Of a stretch of DNA of 64,000 bases, positions 18,241-26,515 are shown one piece after another. The position numbers and the translations under genes were made by a program. Positions within the stretch are counted from its first letter, which is position 1. Each line of letters starts with the position of its first letter. A model generated the notes under the pieces. That model searched no databases. It was not told where the DNA came from and saw only the letters and a program-made list of their open reading frames with translations. Origin of the DNA: CAWACP01 sp963780655. GTDB taxonomy: Bacteria > Acidobacteriota > Terriglobia > Bryobacterales > Bryobacteraceae. The DNA is taken from NCBI GenBank assembly GCA_963780655.1, contig CAWACP010000005.1, positions 620,001 to 684,000 of the forward strand, in the 5' to 3' direction.

Positions 18241-18669
18241 ATGAGTGCAGCAGGACCGACCGGGACGGAGAACTTAAAGCATTTGCAACAGACTGGGGAC
18301 TCGCACGTCGCGCCGCGCACGCCCATTGAGGAGCAACTGGCGCACATCTGGTCCGATCTGCTGGGCATCCCGAATCCCGGCGTAAACGATCACTTCTTCG
18401 ATCTGGGCGGGCACTCTCTGCTCGCGGTGCAACTGCTCTCCATCATCCAGCACACGTGGAACGTTCAGCTCTCACCCGAGATCGTCTACGATGGCGCGCT
18501 CACGGTGGCCGAGTTGGCGAAGGCCATTGAGCTCGCGGAGCTCCAGCAACTCAGCCCCGGGGAGTACGCCTCGCTGCTGGCCGAAGTTGAGGCATTATCC
18601 GACGAGGAGGCGCGCGCTTTGCTGGCTGCCGAGGAGAGCGCGCCTGAGCCCCGCAACGGAGAGGGCTGA
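18241..18669 (+). CDS. Stand-alone peptidyl/acyl carrier protein (NRPS-type)
   Basis: Residues about 28-95 form a phosphopantetheine-binding carrier domain with the core motif NDHFFDLGGHSLLAVQLL; Ser59 would carry the 4'-phosphopantetheine arm. The spelling FFDLGGHSL and the N-terminal TPIEEQLAHIWSDLLG are typical of non-ribosomal peptide synthetase carrier domains rather than fatty acid ACP. After it comes a helical tail of about 45 residues rich in Glu and Leu that may be a docking or interaction segment. No adenylation, condensation or ketosynthase gene is adjacent. Two glycosyltransferase genes follow at once in the same direction (gaps of 13 and 4 bases), the second fused to a thioesterase, so the cargo is probably processed by these enzymes. 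Confidence 0.88.
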   Translation: MSAAGPTGTENLKHLQQTGDSHVAPRTPIEEQLAHIWSDLLGIPNPGVNDHFFDLGGHSLLAVQLLSIIQHTWNVQLSPEIVYDGALTVAELAKAIELAELQQLSPGEYASLLAEVEALSDEEARALLAAEESAPEPRNGEG

Positions 18670-18682
18670 CATTGCCCGGCCC

Positions 18683-19867
18683 ATGCGCGTTCTGCTGACG
18701 TCGCGCGCGTCATACGATCCGCCGCGGGGCGGCTCCACGCGAAGCAATCTGGTGTGGTTGTGCGAACTGGCGCGCCGCGGACACGAATGTCACGTAGTGG
18801 CCGCCGGGGAGCGCGAGCTGCAATCGCACGCCATGCGCCTGCACGTCGCCCGCACACCCGAAGAGCAGACGGCGCTCTTCGAGCAGACGATGCACCATCT
18901 CGAGCCGGATCGCGTGCTGGTGTCCAGTGAGGATCTGAGTCACATACTGCTCCGGCGCGCCCTGGCGCTGGCGCCCGATCGCGTGGTTTGGCTGGCGCAC
19001 ACGCCGCAGTTCTTTCCGTTCGGCCCGGAGAGCTGGAACGCGGAACCGGACGGCGTTGAACTGGTGCGGCGGGCGGCGGGCGTGGTGGTGATTGGCCGTT
19101 ACATGGCGGATTATATTGAGCGGCACGCGGACGTGCGGCCGGCGGTGATCCATCCGCCGATTTACGACGACGGCCCGTTCGAGCGATTCGATACGTTCGC
19201 GGACGGCGCGGTAACCATGATCAATCCGTGTCCGGTAAAGGGCATCTCGATTTTTGCCGGTCTCGCGCGGGCGCTGCCGGACGTGAGCTTCACAGCGCTG
19301 CCCGGCTGGGGAACGACATCGGACGATCTGCGCACGCTGGCCTCGGTCCCGAACGTCACAATCACTCACGCGTACGAGTACATTGCCGACCTGTTGCGGC
19401 GCACCAGCGTGCTGCTGATGCCATCGCTCTGGTACGAAGGGTTTGGCCTGATTGTGATGGAGGCGATGCTGCGCGGCATTCCCGTTGTCGCCAGCGATTC
19501 CGGCGGCCTGAAAGAGGCGAAACAGGGGACGGCATACGTAATTCCGGTGCAGCCCATCCGCGCGTATGAGCAGGCCTGGGACGAGCGGCACATGCCCCGC
19601 GCCGTTCTACCCGAACAGGATCTCACTCCGTGGATGGAAGCAGTGCAGAAGCTTACGTCCGATCGCGCGTCCTGGCGGGACGAGAGCGACCGTTCGCGCG
19701 CCGCGGCGCTGGAATTCGTTGCCTCCATCGATGCCGGCGCGCTGGAGCGGTTTCTGCTGGACCTTCGGCCCGTAACCGCGAACCCACCGCCCGCACGGCA
19801 CGAGCTGACGGCGGCGAAACGGGAACTGCTTTTGAAACGCCTCCGCGGGGCGGGAAAGGACTCCTGA
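18683..19867 (+). CDS. Glycosyltransferase family 4, linked to the carrier protein
   Basis: I start at the ATG at 18683 (MRVLLTSRASYDPPRGGST), 13 bases after the carrier stop; the upstream open frame is a shadow of the carrier gene. The 394-residue GT-B fold shows the Gly-rich N-terminal loop PPRGGSTRSN, the start of the second half at MINPCPVKGISIFAGLARAL, and the donor-site motif EGFGLIVME (E-x7-E, in YEGFGLIVMEAMLRG). The C-terminus LTAAKRELLLKRLRGAG resembles the short helix found between modules of peptide synthetases. It is clearly paralogous to the N-terminal half of the next gene. Donor and acceptor are unknown; context suggests a carrier-bound or peptide-like acceptor. Confidence 0.85.
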   Translation: MRVLLTSRASYDPPRGGSTRSNLVWLCELARRGHECHVVAAGERELQSHAMRLHVARTPEEQTALFEQTMHHLEPDRVLVSSEDLSHILLRRALALAPDRVVWLAHTPQFFPFGPESWNAEPDGVELVRRAAGVVVIGRYMADYIERHADVRPAVIHPPIYDDGPFERFDTFADGAVTMINPCPVKGISIFAGLARALPDVSFTALPGWGTTSDDLRTLASVPNVTITHAYEYIADLLRRTSVLLMPSLWYEGFGLIVMEAMLRGIPVVASDSGGLKEAKQGTAYVIPVQPIRAYEQAWDERHMPRAVLPEQDLTPWMEAVQKLTSDRASWRDESDRSRAAALEFVASIDAGALERFLLDLRPVTANPPPARHELTAAKRELLLKRLRGAGKDS

Positions 19868-19871
19868 GCCG

Positions 19872-21917
19872 GTGCGAATATTGCTGGCGCACAATTCGTT
19901 GTTCTTCCCGTCGCACGGCGGCGGCGACAAATCGAACCGCCTGCTGATGGAGGCGCTGGCGCAGGCAGGGCATGAGTGCCTGGTGGTGGCGCGCATTGCG
20001 AGCTTTGGCGAAGGCGAAGAGGAACACTTCCTCGATGAGCTCGGCGCCCGCGGCGTTCCTGTGGAATCGACAAAAGGCGGCATTGTTGTTTTCAGACACG
20101 GCGGCGTCCGCGTTCACACCGTCACCAGCCATGCGAACCTGCGCGCATACTTCAGTTCGCAGATCGACGAGTTTCAGCCGGATATCATCCTCACGTCCAC
20201 CGACGACCCGGCGCAGGTGATGCTGGAAGCGGCGCTGAAGGCAGAGCGGGCGCGCGTGGTTTACATGGTGCGCGCGACCATCGCGCTTCCATTCGGGCCC
20301 GATGCGGCTTTTCCCAGCGCGGCCAAAACCGAATCGCTGCGCCGCGTGGACGGCATGGTGGGCGTGAGCCAGTACACGGCCGATTACGTGCGCCGGCACT
20401 CCGGTATCCAGGCGGTGCACGTCCCCATCTCCATGCAGGACAAAAGCCCCATCCCCGCTCTCGGCCGCTTCGATAACGAATTCGTGGTGATGGTGAATCC
20501 GTGCGTGGTGAAGGGCGTGTCCATCTTTCTGGCGCTCGCGGACGCGCTTCCGGAGGTCGGCTTTGCCGGGGTTCCGACGTGGGGAACCACCGAAGAAGAC
20601 ATCGCCGCTTTGAACGCGCGCGCGAACGTCACGGTGCTGGAACCGGACGACAACATCGACAATATCCTGCGGCGCGCCCGCGTGTTGTTGTTACCGTCCA
20701 TCTGGGCGGAGGCTCGCGCGCGGATCCCGGTGGAGGCAATGCTGCGCGGAGTTCCCGCGCTTGCGGCCGACGTCGGCGGGATTCCCGAGGCGATGATGGG
20801 CGTGCCGTATCTGCTGTCGGTGAACATGATTCAGCGATACAAGCCGGAGGTGAACGAGCAGATGGTGCCGGTGGCCGAGGCGCCGCCGCAGGACATCGGC
20901 CCATGGCTTGACGCGCTGAAGCGGCTCACGTCGGATCGAGAGCATTGGGAGGAATTGTCTGCGCTGGGGCGCCGCAAGGCGCTCGAATATGTCGACAACC
21001 TCAATGTCGGCGCGCTGGTGGAGTATCTGGAAGGCGTTCGCGGCGCAGCCATTCGAGCCCGTGTGGCTCCCGCGGGAAGCACTGGTGCGAGCACCGGCAC
21101 TCCGTCATTGTCGCCGGAAAAGCGGCGCCTTCTGGCTGCGCGCGCGCACCGGGCCCTGTGGTTTCCGATCGTCCGCGGGGAGGCGCCGCGCCTGTTCTGT
21201 CTTCCGTTTGCCGGGGCCGGCGTGTGGCCGTTCCGGCAGTGGGCGGAACAGTTGCCTGACGTTTCGTTGGTTCCCGTGCTGCTGCCAGGCCGGGAAATGC
21301 GTCTGCATGAGACGCCGTTCGACAGCATGGCCGCGTTGATCGCCGCGCTGGAGCGCGAGATCGCGCCCCTGCTCACACGGCCTTTTGCGCTGTATGGGCA
21401 CAGCATGGGCGCCGTGATTGCGTTCGAGCTGGCGCGAGCGCTTCGACGATCGGGCCGGCGAATGCCCGCGGGTGTGTTCGTCTCGGGAGCGCGCGCGCCG
21501 CAGTTTCGCCGCAATCATGTGCCGCCGCCCGCGCCCACTGACGACGAGTTGATGGCCGAGTTGCGCCGGCTGGAAAGCGTACCGCGCGATCTGCTGGAGA
21601 GCCCGGGGTTCACGGAGGCCGCGCTGCCCGCCCTGCGCGCCGATACGGCGCTTTTCCGAAACTACATCTACGCGGAGGAAGCGCCGCTCGGAATCCCGAT
21701 TTGCGCGTACAGCGGCGCCAGCGATCCGAACGTGACGCCGGAACACATCGAGGCTTGGCGCGAGCAGACGAAATCGTCATTCGCGTCCACGATGCTTCCG
21801 GGCGGCCACTTCTTTATCGACTCGGCTCGGGCGGAATTTCTGGCGAAGCTGGGCGAGGATATTGCGGGCGTTTTGAAGCCGGTCACTTCGGCGACGTCAC
21901 CTGAAAATCGGCCTTGA
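19872..21917 (+). CDS. GT4 glycosyltransferase fused to a type II thioesterase
   Basis: The gene starts with GTG at 19872, 4 bases after the preceding stop. Residues 1-390 are a GT4 glycosyltransferase (MRILLAHNSLFFPSHGGGDK.., VNPCVVKGVSIFLALADAL, donor site EARARIPVEAMLRG with E-x7-E kept but EGFGL changed). A linker with LSPEKRRLLAARA (near 415) follows. Residues about 430-670 are a GrsT-like type II thioesterase: LFCLPFAGAG, the nucleophile elbow GHSMGA (Ser511), Asp618 in SGASDPNVT and His646 in GGHFFI complete a catalytic triad. Such thioesterases free blocked or final products from carrier proteins. Fusion to a glycosyltransferase is unusual and suggests glycosylation and release of the same carrier-bound molecule. 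The 3' end overlaps a convergent lipoprotein gene by 35 bases. Confidence 0.87.
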   Translation: MRILLAHNSLFFPSHGGGDKSNRLLMEALAQAGHECLVVARIASFGEGEEEHFLDELGARGVPVESTKGGIVVFRHGGVRVHTVTSHANLRAYFSSQIDEFQPDIILTSTDDPAQVMLEAALKAERARVVYMVRATIALPFGPDAAFPSAAKTESLRRVDGMVGVSQYTADYVRRHSGIQAVHVPISMQDKSPIPALGRFDNEFVVMVNPCVVKGVSIFLALADALPEVGFAGVPTWGTTEEDIAALNARANVTVLEPDDNIDNILRRARVLLLPSIWAEARARIPVEAMLRGVPALAADVGGIPEAMMGVPYLLSVNMIQRYKPEVNEQMVPVAEAPPQDIGPWLDALKRLTSDREHWEELSALGRRKALEYVDNLNVGALVEYLEGVRGAAIRARVAPAGSTGASTGTPSLSPEKRRLLAARAHRALWFPIVRGEAPRLFCLPFAGAGVWPFRQWAEQLPDVSLVPVLLPGREMRLHETPFDSMAALIAALEREIAPLLTRPFALYGHSMGAVIAFELARALRRSGRRMPAGVFVSGARAPQFRRNHVPPPAPTDDELMAELRRLESVPRDLLESPGFTEAALPALRADTALFRNYIYAEEAPLGIPICAYSGASDPNVTPEHIEAWREQTKSSFASTMLPGGHFFIDSARAEFLAKLGEDIAGVLKPVTSATSPENRP

Positions 21918-22329
21918 GGAACTCCCAGTCCGGAAGCTCGTAGATCCGCAGCTTCGTGGGAGCAGTGACCGTGACGTCCTTCAGTTCGCTGGGCCCGAGG
22001 CCCTGCACTGCGACGGGGAATGAGAACAGCGGCGGATCGCCGGGGCGCGCGGTTACGGCGCGAACATTCACCTGCAGGCCGATGTCGCCGAGATCCGCTT
22101 CGGAGTGATTGATTACCGCGAAGCGAATCTCCACAGTACCGGGGCTTTTCTCATTGAGACGAAAGCCTGCCAGCTCGATATACTTCGCCACCGGGTTTGA
22201 GCTGGCAGTGGTGGATGGCGCGTTCTGCAATGAAGCTGCCTGGCTGCCCGTTGGCCGTGCCGGCTGCGGCGCCGAAGAACAACCGGCCAGAAAAACAGCG
22301 GCAAGCAGGAATCCTGCGCGTTGTCTCAT
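21883..22329 (-). CDS. Lipoprotein of unknown function
   Basis: The 148-residue product starts MRQRAGFLLAAVFLAGCSS, a lipoprotein signal with lipobox LAGC (Cys17). A low-complexity linker rich in Ser, Ala, Pro and Gln follows, then a single beta-rich domain from about residue 47 (VAKYIELAGFRLNEKSPGTVEIRFAVINHSEAD..). Its pattern of strands with NHS and GPSELKDV resembles FxLYD-like or immunoglobulin-like lipoprotein domains. It is convergent with the GT4-thioesterase gene, overlapping it by 35 bases. Function unknown. Confidence 0.7.
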   Translation of the reverse strand: MRQRAGFLLAAVFLAGCSSAPQPARPTGSQAASLQNAPSTTASSNPVAKYIELAGFRLNEKSPGTVEIRFAVINHSEADLGDIGLQVNVRAVTARPGDPPLFSFPVAVQGLGPSELKDVTVTAPTKLRIYELPDWEFLKADFQVTSPK

Positions 22330-22390
22330 GAATCCAACTTACACGACCGGCGTGTCCGGCGGCTTTGACCAGGCCGGGTAATCCTGCGGA

Positions 22391-22407
22391 GCGCGAAAGT
22401 TTCGCGC
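22391..22407. promoter_or_regulatory. Perfect palindrome before cysE
   Basis: GCGCGAAAGTTTCGCGC is a 17-base perfect palindrome with one central base, 13 bases before the cysE start. GATAAT, a possible -10 box, follows directly at 22408-22413. It may be a repressor site, or an RNA hairpin masking translation start; no ribosome site is visible between it and the ATG. Confidence 0.45.
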
Positions 22408-22420
22408 GATAATGTAAGAA

Positions 22421-23077
22421 ATGTTTCGGACAGTGCGCGAGCAGTTTCAAACCATTTTCCGGGAAGACCCGGCCGCGCGCAGCGTGCTCGAAATTATTCT
22501 CTGTTATCCGGGATTTCACGCCGTGCTCATGCACCGGACCGCGCATGGGCTGTGGATACGCGGCATCCGGCTGCCCGCCCGCGTTCTCTCGCAGATAAAT
22601 CGGTTCATCACCGGCGTGGAGATTCACCCGGGAGCCACCATCGGACGCCGGTTCTTTATCGATCACGGCATGGGCGTGGTGATTGGCGAGACCACCGAGA
22701 TTGGCGACGATGTGCTGATGTACCAGAACGTGACTCTGGGCGGCACCGGCGACGAGCGCGGCAAACGCCATCCCACCATCGGCAACAATGTCGTGCTCGG
22801 CACAGGAGCGAAGGTGCTGGGCAACATCACCGTGGGCAACCATGTGAAGGTGGGGGCGGGCTCCGTGGTCGTCCACCCCGTGCCCGATTACTCTACTGTG
22901 GTTGGCGTGCCGGGACGCGTCGTCAGAACGCGCGGCGACGCCGAGAAGACGCTGGAGCACGGCAATCTGCCCGATCCCGAGGGACAACTGATCGAATCGC
23001 TCACCGATCGGATCGAACACCTTGAGAACGCCGTGAAGGCGTTGCTCGACGAGCGTGCGCCGGCATCCAGGCGGTGA
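22421..23077 (+). CDS. cysE: Serine O-acetyltransferase
   Basis: CysE makes O-acetyl-L-serine from serine and acetyl-CoA, the committed step of cysteine synthesis in the cytoplasm. The 218-residue protein has the short N-terminal helical region of the small bacterial type and then the left-handed beta-helix of hexapeptide repeats: GVEIHPGATIGRRFFIDHG with the catalytic His, GVVIGETTEIGDDV, YQNVTLGGTGDERGKRHPTI and GNNVVLGTGAKVLG. The C-terminal 45 residues (GQLIESLTDRIEHLENAVKAL) form a probable coiled coil. No cysteine synthase is adjacent. A palindrome lies directly upstream. Confidence 0.92.
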   Translation: MFRTVREQFQTIFREDPAARSVLEIILCYPGFHAVLMHRTAHGLWIRGIRLPARVLSQINRFITGVEIHPGATIGRRFFIDHGMGVVIGETTEIGDDVLMYQNVTLGGTGDERGKRHPTIGNNVVLGTGAKVLGNITVGNHVKVGAGSVVVHPVPDYSTVVGVPGRVVRTRGDAEKTLEHGNLPDPEGQLIESLTDRIEHLENAVKALLDERAPASRR

Positions 23078-23082
23078 CGCTT

Positions 23083-23099
23083 CTGAAAGCCTGCTCTAC
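23083..23099. repeat. Half REP overlapping the adenosine deaminase stop codon
   Basis: CTGAAAGCCTGCTCTAC is one arm of the GTAGAGCAGGC-type repeat seen complete at 26387 and 46481. The TAG stop codon of the adenosine deaminase gene (complement of 23096-23098) is part of it. Confidence 0.55.
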
Positions 23100-24010
23100 T
23101 TAAACGCGTAGCGGAAGCTGTTGCGCGCGATCGCCGCCAGTTCCTCATCCGTGAAGCCGAACTTCTCCGCCGCGATCTCGTACTCCCGCGCAATCGAGGT
23201 TTCAAAAAGCGCCGGGTCGTCCGCATCCAGCACGATGGGCACGCCCGCGTCGAACAGGCGCCGCACTGGGTGCTGTTCGACCGACGGCACAGCGCCTGTG
23301 CACACGTTGCTGGTGATGCAAATCTCCAGCGGGATGTCGCGCGCACGCAGCTCTGCCATCAGCTGAGCGTCGCCGGCAGCCGCGATTCCGTGACCGATGC
23401 GCTCGGCGCCGATCGCCAGCGCGGCGCGAATCGACTCCGGGCCGGCCGTCTCGCCGGCATGGCAGGTCAGCCGCAATCCGCTCTCGCGGCAATACCGGTA
23501 GACGTCGCCGAACCACTCCGCCGGGCCGCGCGCCTCGTCTCCACCAATGCCGAACGCTACTACGCCATCGTCCCGATGCTGCACCGCGAAGCCCGCCACC
23601 TCCATGGCCTTCTCCGCGCCGAACTGCCGCACCGCGTCGAGAATCCAGAATGCCGGAAGCGCCGCCCGCCGGCACTCGCCGCGGATTGCGTCGTAGATGG
23701 CCGCAAGGTCCTGGCCCTTCCATAGAATCACGCCTGCCGACAGAGTAATCTCCGCGTAACTGACCCCCTCGGAGGCGAGTCTCCTGAGCAGTTCCCGCGT
23801 CGCCAGCGCGTAATGCTCCGGCGTCTGCAGGCGGCGCACCAGCCATATGTACGATTCGATAAAAGCGGCGAACGAGCCCCGGCGCAGGTTCGCTGCAATC
23901 TCCTCACGCGTGAGCGAAGGGTCGATCTCGCGGATCGTTTCCGGCCAGATGGAGCCTTCCAGATGCAGGTGCAGCGACGCCTTCGGCAATGCGGCAAAAC
24001 GCGCGGACAT
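23096..24010 (-). CDS. Adenosine deaminase family protein
   Basis: I start at the ATG at 24010 (MSARFAALPKASLHLHLEGS); the frame stays open to 24607 but that extension lies over glgB and does not resemble protein of this family. The 304-residue product has the metal-binding HLHLEGS (residues 13-19), LTCHAGETAGPESI (HAGE, about 185), RIGHGI, ICITSNVCTGAV and the Asp pair LDADDPALF (about 265). These are the zinc ligands and catalytic residues of adenosine deaminases. Members of this family may act on adenosine, adenine or aminodeoxyfutalosine; the sequence does not separate these for certain. It is divergent from glgB with 21 bases between starts. Confidence 0.85.
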   Translation of the reverse strand: MSARFAALPKASLHLHLEGSIWPETIREIDPSLTREEIAANLRRGSFAAFIESYIWLVRRLQTPEHYALATRELLRRLASEGVSYAEITLSAGVILWKGQDLAAIYDAIRGECRRAALPAFWILDAVRQFGAEKAMEVAGFAVQHRDDGVVAFGIGGDEARGPAEWFGDVYRYCRESGLRLTCHAGETAGPESIRAALAIGAERIGHGIAAAGDAQLMAELRARDIPLEICITSNVCTGAVPSVEQHPVRRLFDAGVPIVLDADDPALFETSIAREYEIAAEKFGFTDEELAAIARNSFRYAFK

Positions 24011-24031
24011 TCCCTGACATAATAAACTGCG

Positions 24032-26200
24032 ATGACGCAAAGCGAGATAGAGGCCATCGTCGGCGGGTGGTACGGTGATGCGTTTCGCGTGCTGGGGCCG
24101 CATCGCGGAGAGGACGGCGGATGGGAGATCCGCGCCTTTCAGCCGCAGGCTTCCGATGCGTTCGTCGTCACCGGCGAAGAGCGCATCGCGATGGAGAAGC
24201 TCGACCCGCAGGGATTTTTCCGCGCGCGCCTCGACAAAGAACCGGACCATTACCGGCTGCGGCTGAAGCTGTGGGGCGGGGCGGAGATGGAGATTGAGGA
24301 CGCATATCGCTTCCCTCCGCTGCTGACGCCCTTTGAGTTGCACCTTCATTCGGAGGGCACCAACTTCGAAGCGTGGCGAACACTGGGCGCGCACATCACC
24401 GAGTCGGAGGGCGTGCCGGGCGTGCGCTTCGCGGTTTGGGCTCCCAACGCGCTGGTGGTCAGCGTCACCGCGGATTTCAACGAGTGGGACACGCGGCGTC
24501 ATCCCATGCGCCTGCGCGAGGGCGGCGTATGGGAGATCTTCATCCCGAACATCGGGGCGGGCGCCCACTATAAGTACTCGGTGCGCTCGAAGTTCTTCGG
24601 CTATCATCAGCTGAAGGCCGACCCGTTCGCGTTCGCGTGCGAGGACCCGCCCAAATCAGCGTCGATCGTGGCGAAGCTCGAATCGTACGAATGGCGCGAC
24701 CGGAAATGGCTGGAGGAGCGCGGCCGCACCGACTGGCTAAGGCAGCCTGTGTCGACTTACGAAGTCCACCTCGGCTCCTGGCTGCGGGGACCGCGCAACG
24801 AGGCGCTCACCTACCGCGAGCTGGCCACCAGTCTGGTGGAGTATGTCAAGCGTTTGGGCTACACACATATCGAGTTACTGCCCATCATGGAGCATCCCTA
24901 CTCCGGCTCCTGGGGTTATCAGGTAACGGGTTACTACACCCCTACCGCTCGTTTCGGGCCGCCCGAAGATTTCATGTATTTCGTCGACTGCTGCCATCAG
25001 GCCGGCATCGGGGTAATTGTCGACTGGGTGCCGGCGCACTTCCCGAAGGACGCGCATGGCCTGGCATTTTTCGACGGGACCGCGCTCTATGAACACGCCG
25101 ACCCACGCAAGGGCGAGCACAAAGACTGGGGCACGCTGATTTTCAACTTCGGCCGGAATGAGGTGCGCTCGTTCCTCATCGCGAACGCCATGTTCTGGTT
25201 GAAGGAGTACCACATCGACGGTCTGCGCGTTGACGCCGTCGCTTCCATGTTGTATCTGGATTACTCGCGCAAAGCCGGCGAGTGGGTTCCAAATATGTAT
25301 GGCGGCAATGAGAATCTGGAGGCTATCGACTTTCTCAAACGCTTTAACGAGCTGGCCCACACGGTTCCCGGCGCCCTGACCATCGCCGAGGAATCCACCG
25401 CGTTCACCGGCGTGTCAAAGCCCGTGTATCTCAACGGTCTGGGTTTCACCATGAAGTGGAACATGGGGTGGATGCACGACATGCTCAGTTACTTTTCGAA
25501 CGATCCGATTTACCGCCGCTATCATCACCACAACATCACCTTCAGCATGCTGTACGCGTTCACTGAGAACTTCGTCCTGCCTATCTCGCACGATGAGGTG
25601 GTTCACGGAAAGGGCGCGCTGCTGGCCAAGATGCCTGGCGACGTATGGCAGAAGTTCGCAAATGTGCGCGCGTTTCTCACGTACATGTACATGCATCCCG
25701 GCAAGAAGCTTCTGTTCATGGGTTCGGAAATCGGTCAGTGGAACGAATGGAATCACGACCGCAGCGTGGAATGGGAGCTGCTGCAGTACGACAATCATCG
25801 CCGGCTGCAGACCTTTGTCGGCGATCTGAATCGTTTCTATCGCGCGCATCCGGAGCTGTATGAGGTGGATTTCCAATGGCAGGGCTTCGAGTGGGTCGAT
25901 TTCCGCGATGTGGATAACTCCATCATTACTTTCCTGCGCCGGCCCCAGAGCGGAAAGCCATTCGTGTTAGTGGTATGTAACTTCACCCCGGTGCCGCATG
26001 AGAAATATCGCGTGGGAATTCCCGATCCGGGTTACTACCGCGAGGCGTTCAACTCCGATTCGGAATACTATGGCGGATCGAATATGGGCAACGCCGGCGG
26101 AGTGCAATCGGAACCTGTTTCGTTCAACAACCACTATCACAGCCTGCCGATCACCCTGCCCCCGCTGGCTGTAGTAGTGTTCGAATCGCCGATCACGTAA
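24032..26200 (+). CDS. glgB: 1,4-alpha-glucan branching enzyme
   Basis: GlgB makes the alpha-1,6 branches of glycogen. The 722-residue length is normal. Domains in order: an N-terminal beta domain (about 1-105), CBM48 (about 110-215, PGVRFAVWAPNALVVSVTADF), the GH13 barrel (about 240-600) and a C-terminal beta domain. Catalytic residues are the Asp in GLRVDAVASMLY, the Glu in TIAEESTAF and the Asp in ISHDEVVHGKGALL. The conserved YEVHLGSW and MEHPYSGSWGYQVTGYY are present. No other glycogen genes are in the window. It starts 21 bases from the divergent deaminase gene, so the promoters overlap. Confidence 0.95.
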   Translation: MTQSEIEAIVGGWYGDAFRVLGPHRGEDGGWEIRAFQPQASDAFVVTGEERIAMEKLDPQGFFRARLDKEPDHYRLRLKLWGGAEMEIEDAYRFPPLLTPFELHLHSEGTNFEAWRTLGAHITESEGVPGVRFAVWAPNALVVSVTADFNEWDTRRHPMRLREGGVWEIFIPNIGAGAHYKYSVRSKFFGYHQLKADPFAFACEDPPKSASIVAKLESYEWRDRKWLEERGRTDWLRQPVSTYEVHLGSWLRGPRNEALTYRELATSLVEYVKRLGYTHIELLPIMEHPYSGSWGYQVTGYYTPTARFGPPEDFMYFVDCCHQAGIGVIVDWVPAHFPKDAHGLAFFDGTALYEHADPRKGEHKDWGTLIFNFGRNEVRSFLIANAMFWLKEYHIDGLRVDAVASMLYLDYSRKAGEWVPNMYGGNENLEAIDFLKRFNELAHTVPGALTIAEESTAFTGVSKPVYLNGLGFTMKWNMGWMHDMLSYFSNDPIYRRYHHHNITFSMLYAFTENFVLPISHDEVVHGKGALLAKMPGDVWQKFANVRAFLTYMYMHPGKKLLFMGSEIGQWNEWNHDRSVEWELLQYDNHRRLQTFVGDLNRFYRAHPELYEVDFQWQGFEWVDFRDVDNSIITFLRRPQSGKPFVLVVCNFTPVPHEKYRVGIPDPGYYREAFNSDSEYYGGSNMGNAGGVQSEPVSFNNHYHSLPITLPPLAVVVFESPIT

Positions 26201-26386
26201 CTCGTTTTCGAATCGCCCATCGCGTCAGTCGTTACTGAGCCGCGCGCGTGAGCAAGCGGTAACGAACGTTCTAGGGGACCTCTCAGTACCGTCGCGGTTC
26301 AGTGACGACCATAAGCAAACGGTCCGCTCGGATTTTCGCTGCCGCAATCGCTGCGCTCGAATTTCGCGTGGCGTGGAAACTCGGGA
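26201..26386. other. Non-coding gap after glgB with inverted repeats
   Basis: The 3' end of glgB (CGAATCGCCGATCACGTAAC) is nearly repeated just after it (CGAATCGCCCATCGCGTCA), suggesting a small duplication. CGTTAC..GTAACG around 26229-26265 encloses a GC-rich core (GAGCCGCGCGCGTGAGC) and may form a hairpin or terminator-like fold. No gene was seen. Confidence 0.4.
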
Positions 26387-26447
26387 TGCAGGCTAAAAGC
26401 CTGCTCTACTGTTCCCGGATGGAAGTAGAGCAGGCTTTCAGCCTGCA
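26387..26447. repeat. REPIN-like element, inward-facing GTAGAGC type
   Basis: Left arm TGCAGGCTAAAAGCCTGCTC.. ends CTCTAC; right arm begins GTAGAGCAGGCTTTCAGCC. The two arms are inverted, with the GTAGAG feet facing inward across a 15-base spacer (26410-26424). A copy with the spacer in inverted form lies at 46481. Confidence 0.75.
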
Positions 26448-26515
26448 CGTAACTCGTTGATCGATCCGCGACCAGATTGTACCACGGGCCATGTGTATAC
26501 TTACTACATCTTATT

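Noticed and set aside
24011..24607. N-terminal extension of the adenosine deaminase frame over glgB
   Set aside because: The family normally starts about 12 residues before HLHLEGS, and the extension is antisense to the start of glgB.
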